A stretch of DNA of 64,000 nt from Roseateles sp049532965 (GTDB lineage: Bacteria; Pseudomonadota; Gammaproteobacteria; Burkholderiales; Burkholderiaceae_C): NCBI RefSeq assembly GCF_049532965.1, contig NZ_CP186694.1, positions 1,488,001 through 1,552,000 on the forward strand, in the 5' to 3' direction. Position numbers and translations under genes: made by a program. The notes beneath the pieces were generated by a model that made no database searches, had not been told where the DNA came from, and worked only from the letters and a program-made list of their open reading frames with translations. Positions 51,314 to 59,217 of this stretch are shown here, piece after piece. Every line of letters begins with the position of its first letter. The stretch's first letter is position 1.

Positions 51314-52837
51314 TCAGCCGGCTTTCAGCGTCGACGGGTTTTCCGTCGCGACGTACAGCGGAAGCCGCAGCGTCACCGCGGTGCCACGCTCCAGGCCATT
51401 CGGGTCGATGCGAGCCGCGGCGACCTCCATGTCGCCCAGGTGGCGTCGCGCGATCGATCGCACAATCGCGAGCCCCAGGCCCGAGCCCGGCAGGTCGACG
51501 TTGCTGCCACGGAAGAAGCGTTCCCCGGCGCGCGCCCGCTGGTCCGCGGGGATGCCGGGACCGTCGTCGACGACGCGGATCAACGCATCCCGCCCGTCCC
51601 TGCGGACCTGCAAGGTGACCTGCCCGCCGCGTGGCGTATAGCGCAGCGCGTTGTGCAGCAGGTTCAACAGCGCCTCCCGCAGTTGCTCCTCGTGGCCGAG
51701 CACGACGATGTCGCCGCCGCTGCTCGGCGCTTCGTCCGCGGTCGCGTCGGCCAGCTCCAGGCCCAGGTCCACGCCGTGTTCGCGCGCCAGCGGCCAGGAC
51801 TCACGCGCGCAGCGGTCGGCCAGCCGGTCCAGCGCCAGCGGCGCCATCGCGACCTGCGCGGTATCGGCCCGGGCCAGCGCCAGCATCTGGTTGGTGCGGC
51901 GCACCGTGTCGTCGATCTGGCTCTTGAGGGCCTCCAGCGCCTCGGCGAGCCTCCCCGGGTCCCGCTCCCGGCGGGCGTAGCCGACCATCGTCGCCAGCGT
52001 TGCGAGCGGCGTGCGCAGTTGGTGCGAGGCATCGTCGACGAAGCGCCGGCGGCCGTCGATGAGTTCCCGCTGGCGGGCCAGGTGATGGTTGATCGCGCGG
52101 ACCAGCGGGGCGGCGTCCGCGGGCACCTGGGTCTCGTCGACCGGGGACAGATCGTCGTCCGCCCTCGCCTCGACCTCCCGGCGCAAGCGGTCCAGTGGCC
52201 GCAGGGCCCAACCGATCACCAGTGCCAGCGTGCCGGCGACGATGGAGACCGTCAGCAAGTCGCGCCACATCGCCTGGATCAGCAGTGCGCGCGAGAACGC
52301 GTTGCGCGAGTTGGTGCTCTCGGCCACCTGGATGATCAGCCGGCGGTCCGAGCGCTCCGGATCGAGTTCGCGCGCCCAGGCGCCGACGCGCACCGGCGCG
52401 CCGAAGTACTCCGCGTCGATGAAGCGCGGCACGCCAGTCTTCAGCGGCTGGGCGGGCAGCGGCAGCCCGGCATTGCCGATCTCGACGAGGCCGTCCTCGG
52501 TGCTGACGCGGAAGTAGACCTGCCCGCTGGCGGTGAGCTCGAAGAACTCCAGCAGCCGATAGGGCATCTCCACGGACAGGCCGCCGGTTTCGGTCGAGAC
52601 GTTGCTGTCGATCGCCTTGATCGCGCCGAGCAACGAGCGGTCGTACGCGGAGTTGGCGGCCTGGAGCGCGGTGCTCCAGGTCAGCGCGAGCTCGACGCCG
52701 ACGGCGGCCAGCATCACCGGCAGCACCAGTGTCAGCAGCGTCCGTCGGACGCTGAAGCGGTGCCAGCGGACTGGCAGCGACGGCAGCCAGGAACGGGTCC
52801 GGCCGAACCGTCCGGCGCCCGGCGCGGAGGCAGTCAT
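51314..52837 (-). CDS. tctE: TctE-like sensor histidine kinase
   Basis: A 507-residue membrane kinase. The first helix (TLLTLVLPVMLAAVGVELAL) is followed by a periplasmic 2CSK-N-type sensor to about residue 185, a second helix (TVSIVAGTLALVIGWAL) and HAMP-like linker, then the dimerisation domain with phosphorylated His272 (DDASHQLRTPLATLATM). The ATPase domain shows an N-box (EALLNLLHNALRYTPRGG), DDGPGIPADQ and GSGLGLAIVRSIARRH. Citrate or a related tricarboxylate is the usual signal. It overlaps the regulator gene by four bases. Confidence 0.92.
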   Translation of the reverse strand: MTASAPGAGRFGRTRSWLPSLPVRWHRFSVRRTLLTLVLPVMLAAVGVELALTWSTALQAANSAYDRSLLGAIKAIDSNVSTETGGLSVEMPYRLLEFFELTASGQVYFRVSTEDGLVEIGNAGLPLPAQPLKTGVPRFIDAEYFGAPVRVGAWARELDPERSDRRLIIQVAESTNSRNAFSRALLIQAMWRDLLTVSIVAGTLALVIGWALRPLDRLRREVEARADDDLSPVDETQVPADAAPLVRAINHHLARQRELIDGRRRFVDDASHQLRTPLATLATMVGYARRERDPGRLAEALEALKSQIDDTVRRTNQMLALARADTAQVAMAPLALDRLADRCARESWPLAREHGVDLGLELADATADEAPSSGGDIVVLGHEEQLREALLNLLHNALRYTPRGGQVTLQVRRDGRDALIRVVDDGPGIPADQRARAGERFFRGSNVDLPGSGLGLAIVRSIARRHLGDMEVAAARIDPNGLERGTAVTLRLPLYVATENPSTLKAG

Positions 52838-53499
52838 GCCGCTTCCAGCACGTAGCCCAGGCCGCGCAGCGTGGTGATGCGGACCTTCCCCGACTCAAGG
52901 CGGCGCCGCAGCCGGTGCACGAGCACCTCGACGGCTTCCGGACGAACGTCCTGCTCGTCGGAGAACAGCCGCTCGAGGATCTCCTGCTTGGACATCGGCT
53001 CGCCACTGTGCTGGATCAGCGTGCGCAGCACGGCGTGCTCACGAGGAGACAGCGCGAGCGGCTCGCGATCGAGGGTGAAGAGCTTGGACGCGGCGTCGTA
53101 GACCAGCGGGCCGCAGGCGAAGCGGGGCTGGTCGCGCCCCCGGGAGCGACGAATCAACGCGATGAGCCGGGCTTCGAGTTCCTGCAGCTCGAAAGGCTTG
53201 GCAAGGAAGTCGTCCGCGCCCTCGTGCAGTGTGCTGACGCGCTCCATCAGCGAGTCCCGCGCGGTCAGCACCAGCACCGGCACCCGGGAGTCCGCATCGC
53301 GCAGGCGGCCCAGCACCTCGTGCCCGCCCAGGCCCGGCAGGCCGAGGTCGAGGATCATCGCGTCGTAGCGGGTGGCCGCCAGTTGGCCCAGCACGAGCCG
53401 GCCGTCATCGACCCAATCGACGACGAAATCATTCTGGCCAAGCGCCTTCACCAGCCAGTCGGCCAGAGGTTTTTCGTCTTCGACGAGGAGGATCCGCAT
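52834..53499 (-). CDS. tctD: TctD-like OmpR-family response regulator
   Basis: The 221-residue regulator has a receiver domain with acidic residues Glu7-Asp8, phospho-acceptor Asp51 (MILDLGLPGLGG) and the KPF Lys, followed by an OmpR-type winged helix (LSPREHAVLRTLIQHSGEPM and VLVHRLRRRLESGKVRI). The start is ATG 53499. It is the first gene of the tctD-tctE-tctC-porin array and presumably activates the receptor and porin genes in response to tricarboxylates, as described for TctDE of Salmonella and Pseudomonas. Confidence 0.93.
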   Translation of the reverse strand: MRILLVEDEKPLADWLVKALGQNDFVVDWVDDGRLVLGQLAATRYDAMILDLGLPGLGGHEVLGRLRDADSRVPVLVLTARDSLMERVSTLHEGADDFLAKPFELQELEARLIALIRRSRGRDQPRFACGPLVYDAASKLFTLDREPLALSPREHAVLRTLIQHSGEPMSKQEILERLFSDEQDVRPEAVEVLVHRLRRRLESGKVRITTLRGLGYVLEAA

Positions 53500-53671
53500 G
53501 GCGCGCGATGCTAGCGCGCCCGATTTCGGTGCCGGCTAGTGTCTTTCCACATGGCGCGACGGGGATGACGCCGTCACACGTCACTGGCCGCTCGACCGTC
53601 TTGAACGGCGCCCGGACCATGGTGGCGACCAGGAACGGGCGCTGCCCTGCCCTTTGCCGTCTCCCGACGGC

Positions 53672-53699
53672 AGAAAGGGCCGCCGGGGCGGCGGCCCTT
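53672..53699 (-). terminator. Rho-independent terminator of small secreted-protein gene
   Basis: AAGGGCCGCC (53675-53684) and GGCGGCCCTT (53690-53699) form a perfect ten-base stem with a five-base loop. On the minus strand it is followed by TTTC, a short T-run. It lies 21 bases after the stop of the minus-strand gene at 53721. Confidence 0.7.
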
Positions 53700-53720
53700 G
53701 TCGCTCCCGGTGTTCCGGGC

Positions 53721-54053
53721 TCAGGCCACGCGGCCGCGCGCCGCGTCGATCGTTGCGATCGCCTCCACGGTGTCGCCGTGGCGGACCAGCCAACTGAGCT
53801 TCTCGAGCTGCCGAAGCTCGCTGGCGCTGTCCGGATCGCGCTGCGCCATCAGTTGCCTCCGCGCGTCGCGCAGCAGGTGCATCGCGTTGTCCTGGTGGTC
53901 GCAGTACAGCTCCACCTGCACGGCGCGCAACTGCTGCTGGACCAGCGCGCGACGTTCCGACCGTCGCGCCAGGTCGTCGGGCTCCGTCGCGGCCTGGGCC
54001 GACGCCGCCGCGAAGGCGGCGACCATGGCGAGGATCGGGGAGGACTTGCTCAT
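53721..54053 (-). CDS. Small exported hypothetical protein
   Basis: The 110-residue product starts at ATG 54053, with AGGAG 6 bases upstream (a second ATG at 54059 is too close to that site). A signal peptide (SPILAMVAAFAAASAQAATE) is followed by an 85-residue helical domain with a single Cys in LYCDHQDNAMHLLRDAR and a QRDPDSASELRQLEKL segment. The helix-turn-helix hairpin layout resembles TPR-like or YfdX-like periplasmic stress proteins, but I cannot assign a family. It is monocistronic, with its own terminator. Confidence 0.7.
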   Translation of the reverse strand: MSKSSPILAMVAAFAAASAQAATEPDDLARRSERRALVQQQLRAVQVELYCDHQDNAMHLLRDARRQLMAQRDPDSASELRQLEKLSWLVRHGDTVEAIATIDAARGRVA

Positions 54054-54404
54054 CTGCATCTCCTGCGGCTCGGCGGTGCCCCGCGCCGGTGGCGTCTTCT
54101 GGAAGGCGTCGCCGTGGGCCGCGGGGCCGGTCGGGCCGATTGCGTCAATCAAGGGGTTGCCCTGGGCGTAAGGTGCGCCGAGCCCATTAGGGCCGGCTTA
54201 AGCCGCAGCTGCTCCGCCGTTCGGCCGGGCGATGGGCCGCCGGGACCTTCACGCCACACCAACACCCGGCCCGGCGTCGAATACGTCACGGCACCCGGCA
54301 CCGCCCTTGCCCGCCCCTGTGGAACCCGGGCTTGGCGGCCCGCCCGGCGCGCTCCTACACTCGGGAGCACGTTCGTCGACAGGTCGCGATCAGGGGGACA
54401 ACAG
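54054..54404. other. 351-bp divergent intergenic region
   Basis: This lies between the small exported-protein gene and the HD-GYP operon. I see no gene and no convincing operator, and only GC-rich sequence; both promoters must lie here. Confidence 0.4.
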
Positions 54405-55763
54405 ATGACCGAAGAGACCGAACCGCCCGTCGTCCTGTTCGTGGACGACGAGCCGTCGATCCTCAGCGCATTGCGGCGGCTGGTCAGGCCGCAGGGATAC
54501 CGGGTGCTGCTGGCCCCCGGCGGAGCCGAGGGGCTGGAACTCCTCGCCAAGGAACCCGTCGACGTGGTCGTGTCGGACATGCGCATGCCCGAAATGGACG
54601 GTGCCGTGTTCCTCGAACAGGTGCGCGAACGCTGGCCGACCGTCGGCCGCATCCTGCTGACCGGCTATGCCGACATCCAGGCCACCGTCGCCGCCGTCAA
54701 CCGGGGCCAGATCCAGCGCCACATCGCCAAGCCGTGGGACGACCGCGAGCTGCTGATGGCCATCGACGACGCGCTGTCCCGCCGCCGGCTCGAGGTCGAG
54801 AACCGCGCGCTGATGCAGCTGACGAAAACCCAGAACGCCGAACTGCAGGCCCTCAACGCCGACCTGTCCCAGCGCGTGCGCGCCCGCACGCAGGAGCTGG
54901 AGCAGGTCAACGCGATGCTGGAGGTGTCCTTCGAGCAGGTGAAGGAAACCTTCCTGCTGTCGATCCAGGTGTTCTCCGGGCTGCTGGAGCTGCGCGAGGG
55001 CGGCCTGGCCGGCTACTCGAGGCAGGTCGCCGACCTGGCGCGGCGCACCGCCCGCCGGCTGAAACTGGGACCTCGCGCCGAGGAGGACGTCCACAGCGCC
55101 GGCCTGCTGCACGAGATCGGCAAGATCGGCTTCCCGGACGCCCTGCTGCGCAAGCCGGTCTCGACGATGAACGCGGAAGAGATGGCCCGTTACCGCCGCC
55201 ACACGCTCAATGGCGAGGCCGCATTGCTGCCGCTGGGCCAGCTGCAGCACGTGGCGCGGCTGGTGCGGTCGCAACACGAGCGGATCGACGGGAAGGGCTT
55301 CCCGGACGGTCTGTCCGGCAACGCGGTGCCGCTGGGGGCCCAGGCGCTCAGCGTGGCCAGCGACTATTACGCGGCGCAATCGGGCCGGATGGCGGAACAG
55401 ACCTTCTCGCCGGCCCAGGCGCTGCAACTGATCCGGGGCGGCGCGGGCACGCGCTACGACCCGGAGGTCGTCGAGGCCTTCGAGCTGGCCCTGACCGACG
55501 AGCCCGAGGACAAGCCCCGCGACCGCCAGATCAGCCCCCAGGACATCGAACCGGGCATGGTGCTGGCGCGCGACCTGCTCACGCCCAAGGGCACGCTGCT
55601 GCTGGCGGCCGGCCACGTCTTCGACGCCCGCCTGGTGCGACAGATCCGCGAGTTCGCCGGGCGCGAGGGCGTCCGGATGGCGCTGTACGTCAAGCTGCCC
55701 GACGAGGACGGCACGATGCCCGGCCGCAAGGCCCCCACGCCACAAGGAGCCCCGCATGGCTGA
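54405..55763 (+). CDS. HD-GYP response regulator (c-di-GMP phosphodiesterase-like, variant motif)
   Basis: A 452-residue protein with a receiver domain (residues 8-125; phospho-acceptor Asp58 in SDMRMPEMDG, KPW Lys), a coiled-coil linker of about 45 residues (LTKTQNAELQALNADLSQRV) and an HD-GYP domain. The metal motif reads LLHEIGKIGFPD, with Glu237 in place of the usual Asp after His236; the GYP motif reads HERIDGKGFPDG. Downstream His residues are kept (RRHTLNGEA, RSQHERIDG). A C-terminal beta-rich domain follows. The family breaks down cyclic di-GMP; the changes leave activity uncertain. It overlaps the next gene by eight bases. Confidence 0.88.
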   Translation: MTEETEPPVVLFVDDEPSILSALRRLVRPQGYRVLLAPGGAEGLELLAKEPVDVVVSDMRMPEMDGAVFLEQVRERWPTVGRILLTGYADIQATVAAVNRGQIQRHIAKPWDDRELLMAIDDALSRRRLEVENRALMQLTKTQNAELQALNADLSQRVRARTQELEQVNAMLEVSFEQVKETFLLSIQVFSGLLELREGGLAGYSRQVADLARRTARRLKLGPRAEEDVHSAGLLHEIGKIGFPDALLRKPVSTMNAEEMARYRRHTLNGEAALLPLGQLQHVARLVRSQHERIDGKGFPDGLSGNAVPLGAQALSVASDYYAAQSGRMAEQTFSPAQALQLIRGGAGTRYDPEVVEAFELALTDEPEDKPRDRQISPQDIEPGMVLARDLLTPKGTLLLAAGHVFDARLVRQIREFAGREGVRMALYVKLPDEDGTMPGRKAPTPQGAPHG

Positions 55764-56319
55764 ACGCATCCTGATCGTCGATGACGAACCGGGCATCCTG
55801 CACGCGCTGCAGCGGCTGCTGCGGCATGGGCTGGCGGCCGCCGACGGCAGCCGCTACATCGTCGACGAATGCGCCAATGGCGCGCTCGCGCTGGAACGCG
55901 CGCGCACCCACGTCTACGCGCTGGCGATCTCCGACTACCGCATGCCGGAGATGAACGGCGTCGACTTCCTGAGCCGCTTGCGCACGCTGCAGCCCGAATG
56001 CGAGCGGATCATCCTGTCGGGCTATGCCGACCTGAACGCGCTGGTGCGGGCCGTCAACGACGCCGCGATCGCGCGCTTCATCGCCAAGCCCTGGGCCGAT
56101 TTCGAGCTGCTGAGCGCCGTGCGCCAGGTCATGCAGGTGCGCGAGCTGCGCATGGAGAACCGCCGGCTGGCCGATCTGGTGCGCATGCAGCAGGGCCAGA
56201 TCAGCGCGCAGGAGGCCGAGCTGCGACGGCTGGAACGCCTGGAGCCCGGCATCACGCATGTGAACTGGGCCGACGACGGCTCCTTCATCCTCGAGGACCC
56301 GGGAGACGTGAAGCTATGA
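55756..56319 (+). CDS. Response regulator with C-terminal coiled coil
   Basis: This 187-residue protein has a receiver domain (acidic pair Asp9-Asp10, phospho-acceptor Asp60 in ISDYRMPEMNG, KPW Lys) and a helical extension (VRELRMENRRLADLVRMQQG) with no DNA-binding or catalytic domain. The RpfG-like receiver closely resembles that of the gene before it. It probably passes a signal by protein-protein contact between the kinase encoded just after it and the HD-GYP protein. It overlaps both neighbours. Confidence 0.88.
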   Translation: MAERILIVDDEPGILHALQRLLRHGLAAADGSRYIVDECANGALALERARTHVYALAISDYRMPEMNGVDFLSRLRTLQPECERIILSGYADLNALVRAVNDAAIARFIAKPWADFELLSAVRQVMQVRELRMENRRLADLVRMQQGQISAQEAELRRLERLEPGITHVNWADDGSFILEDPGDVKL

Positions 56320-58454
56320 CCGCCACCGCACCGGACCTGGCGACGCTGCAGCCACCCCCTGTGCTCCCGGCCGACCTGGTGACCGCCTGGGACGCCGTCG
56401 CGGCGCCGCTGCTGGTGCACGACGAGGTCCGCATCATTCACGCGAATGCCGCGATGGTGCGCCTGCTCGGCTACGAGTCCGAGGCGCTGCTGGCGATGCC
56501 ATTCGACGCCTGGGCGACGCCCGAGCAACGCGACGCGCTGAAGCACTACGGGCTGCAGGCCATCGTCCAGGAATCGCTGCCGCCGGCGATGGAGATCGAG
56601 GCGCTGACCGTCAGCGGCTCGCTGCGGTCCCTCGAACTCACCGCCCGCCCGCTCAGCCTCGGCGGCCGCCGCGTCAACGTGCTGACCGTGCAGGACCTCA
56701 GCGACATCCGCCATGTGCAGACCAGCCTGCTGGACGTCGGCCGCGTGCTGCACCAGATCATCGAGAACAGCCCCGTCGCCAGCTTCGTGCTCGACGCCGA
56801 GCATCGCGTGACGCACTGGAACGCCGCATGCAGCAAGCTCACCGGCAAGGACGGCTTCGACATGATGGGGCGGCGCGACGCATGGACCGCGTTCTACGAC
56901 GAGGAGCGCCCGCTGCTGGCGGACCTGATCATCGACGGCTCGATCGAGTCCCAGTGCGTCCCGCTGTACGAGGGCCGCTGCCGGCGCTCCGAGACAATCG
57001 ACGATGCCTATGAGGTCGAGGCCTTCTTTCCCAAGCTCGACGAAGGCGGCCGCTGGCTGTACTTCACCGCGGCGCCGCTGATGGACGCGCAGGGCGCAGT
57101 GGTCGGCGCCATCGAGACGCTGCAGGACGTGACGCAGCGGCGCCGCAGCGAAGAGGAACTGCGCCGCCACCGCGCCGAACTGGAAGAACTGGTCAGCGAG
57201 CGCACCGCCGAACTGCTGCTGACGCACCACGAGCTGGAAGCCTTCCTCGAGAACGCGTCGGTCGGCATCGTCACGACCTTGGACAGCCGCATCGTGCGCG
57301 GAAACCGGAAGTTCGCGGAGATCTTCGAGCTTGGCGACACCTTGCCCAGCGGCGTTCCGACCCGCACGTTCTTTGCCAGCGACGAGGACTTCCGCTCGCT
57401 CGGCGAGGTGGCCTTCCCGGTGCTGACGCGCGGCGAGTCGCTGCAGCACGAGATGGAGATGGTCTCGCTGAAGGGCAAGCGGCTGTGGATCCAGATGATC
57501 GCGTACGTCGCCAACCCGCATGACCGGCATGCCCAGACCTGGTGGCTGCTGCAGGACCGCACGGAGGTCCGCCGCGTGCAGCGCGAGCTGGAGGAAAACT
57601 ACCACCGCATCAAGCTGACCAATACGCGGCTCGAGGAAGCGCAGAACCAGTTGCTGCAGGCGGAGAAGATGGCGTCGATCGGCCAGTTGGCGGCCGGTGT
57701 CGCGCATGAGATCAACAACCCGATCGGCTTCGTCAGTTCCAACATGAGCACGCTGCGCGGCTATGTGGAGCCGATGTTCGGCCTGCTCGACACGATGCAG
57801 GCGGCGCCGCCGGACGCCCTGCCCGCCGAGGTCTCTCAGGCGCTGCGCGAGCTGGACCGCCGCATCGACCTCGAGTTCGTGAAGGAGGACCTGCCGCAGT
57901 TGCTCGACGAAAGCGAGGATGGCCTGGTCCGCGTGAAGAAGATCGTGCAGGACCTGAAGGACTTCTCCCGTGTGGACCATGCCGACTGGCAGGACGCGGA
58001 CCTCAACGCCGGCCTGGACTCCACGCTCAACGTCGTCATGAACGAGGTCAAGTACAAGGCCGACGTGAAGAAGGACTATGGCTCGCTGCCGCCGGTGCGC
58101 TGCATCGCCGCGCAGCTGAACCAGGTCTTCATGAACCTCATCGTCAATGCCGCGCATGCGATCCCGCAGCGCGGCGAGATCCGCCTGCGCACGCGCGCGG
58201 AAGACGGCTGGGTCTGGGTGGAAGTCGCCGACACCGGCACCGGCATGAGCGAGGAGGTTCGCCGGCGGATCTTCGAGCCGTTCTTCACCACCAAGCCCGT
58301 CGGCAAGGGCACGGGGCTGGGGCTATCGCTGTCCTACTCCATCATCCAGAAGCACGCGGGCCGCATCGAGGTCGAGAGCACGCCGGGAGAAGGCACGACC
58401 TTCCGCGTGTGGATCCCGGTCCAGCCGCCACCGCCGGACACGGTCCCGGGCTGA
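56316..58454 (+). CDS. Soluble PAS-domain sensor histidine kinase
   Basis: A 712-residue cytosolic kinase without membrane helices. Three PAS domains can be seen at about residues 20-130, 145-290 and 305-425 (VHDEVRIIHANAAMVRLLGY, VLDAEHRVTHWNAACSKLTG, VTTLDSRIVRGNRKFAEIFE), with a coiled coil between the second and third. The dimerisation domain has His464 in GVAHEINNPIGFVSSNMSTL, the NtrB/HWE-like type of many orphan kinases. The ATPase domain has an N-box (QVFMNLIVNAAHAIPQRG), DTGTGMSEE and GKGTGLGLSLSYSIIQKH. It is co-transcribed with the two response regulators, which are probably its targets. Confidence 0.92.
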   Translation: MTATAPDLATLQPPPVLPADLVTAWDAVAAPLLVHDEVRIIHANAAMVRLLGYESEALLAMPFDAWATPEQRDALKHYGLQAIVQESLPPAMEIEALTVSGSLRSLELTARPLSLGGRRVNVLTVQDLSDIRHVQTSLLDVGRVLHQIIENSPVASFVLDAEHRVTHWNAACSKLTGKDGFDMMGRRDAWTAFYDEERPLLADLIIDGSIESQCVPLYEGRCRRSETIDDAYEVEAFFPKLDEGGRWLYFTAAPLMDAQGAVVGAIETLQDVTQRRRSEEELRRHRAELEELVSERTAELLLTHHELEAFLENASVGIVTTLDSRIVRGNRKFAEIFELGDTLPSGVPTRTFFASDEDFRSLGEVAFPVLTRGESLQHEMEMVSLKGKRLWIQMIAYVANPHDRHAQTWWLLQDRTEVRRVQRELEENYHRIKLTNTRLEEAQNQLLQAEKMASIGQLAAGVAHEINNPIGFVSSNMSTLRGYVEPMFGLLDTMQAAPPDALPAEVSQALRELDRRIDLEFVKEDLPQLLDESEDGLVRVKKIVQDLKDFSRVDHADWQDADLNAGLDSTLNVVMNEVKYKADVKKDYGSLPPVRCIAAQLNQVFMNLIVNAAHAIPQRGEIRLRTRAEDGWVWVEVADTGTGMSEEVRRRIFEPFFTTKPVGKGTGLGLSLSYSIIQKHAGRIEVESTPGEGTTFRVWIPVQPPPPDTVPG

Positions 58455-58675
58455 GCACCGATCGCCCGCGCCCACATGGGCGTCCGGCGCGGCGAGGTCG
58501 CAAGCGCGGGCGAGCCGGGCGAAAGCGGACGCCGGTCCGTTTGTATGCCAGTGTGTCCAGCAGCGTGGCGGACACGCGGGGCGCCAATTCCCGGTGCCGG
58601 TCACATACCGGCGATACATCGGATCGATGCAATGCGGGTCATGCAGCGGATGGCGCTGCCTCACAGGAGTCCGAC

Positions 58676-59101
58676 ATGCCCCCGACCACCGATCACGTTC
58701 AAGTCCTCTACACCGCGCAGACCCGCACGACCGGCGGGCGCGAGGGCCGCGGCCAGTCCGACGACGGCCGTCTCGACGTGGCGCTGGCATCGCCGGGCAC
58801 GTCGCGGCCGGGCACCAACCCGGAACAGCTGTTCGCCGTCGGCTGGTCGGCCTGCTTCATCGGCGCGATGGGCCTGGCCGCCCAGGCGATCGGCGTGCGC
58901 CTGCCCGCCGAGGCGGCGGTGGACGCCGAGGTCGACCTCAACAAGGATGTCGGCGGCTATTTCCTGAGCGCGCGGCTGCGCGTCAGCCTCCCCGGCCTAC
59001 CGCGCGACACCGCGTACGAGCTGATGAAGCGTGCCCATGACACCTGCCCGTACTCGAAGATGACGCGCGGCAACGTGGCCGTCGGCCTTGAACTGGTCTG
59101 A
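58676..59101 (+). CDS. ohr: Organic hydroperoxide resistance protein (Ohr/OsmC family)
   Basis: The 141-residue protein has the Ohr pattern: LYTAQTRTTGGREGRGQSDD, NPEQLFAVGWSACFIGAMGL with the peroxidatic Cys, and AHDTCPYSKMTRGNVAVGLE with the resolving Cys. Ohr enzymes reduce organic hydroperoxides with lipoyl thiols. AGGAG lies 6 bases before ATG 58676. No OhrR gene is adjacent in the 221-base upstream gap. Confidence 0.94.
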   Translation: MPPTTDHVQVLYTAQTRTTGGREGRGQSDDGRLDVALASPGTSRPGTNPEQLFAVGWSACFIGAMGLAAQAIGVRLPAEAAVDAEVDLNKDVGGYFLSARLRVSLPGLPRDTAYELMKRAHDTCPYSKMTRGNVAVGLELV

Positions 59102-59217
59102 CGCCCCGCATCATCGGCATGTGGATTTCCAGATGAAGCGCCTCGCCCTGGCCCTGCTGTTCCTGCTCGGGGGCGTGGCCCATGAGGTCCGCCACCCGTT
59201 GCAGTGCACCGCGATCG

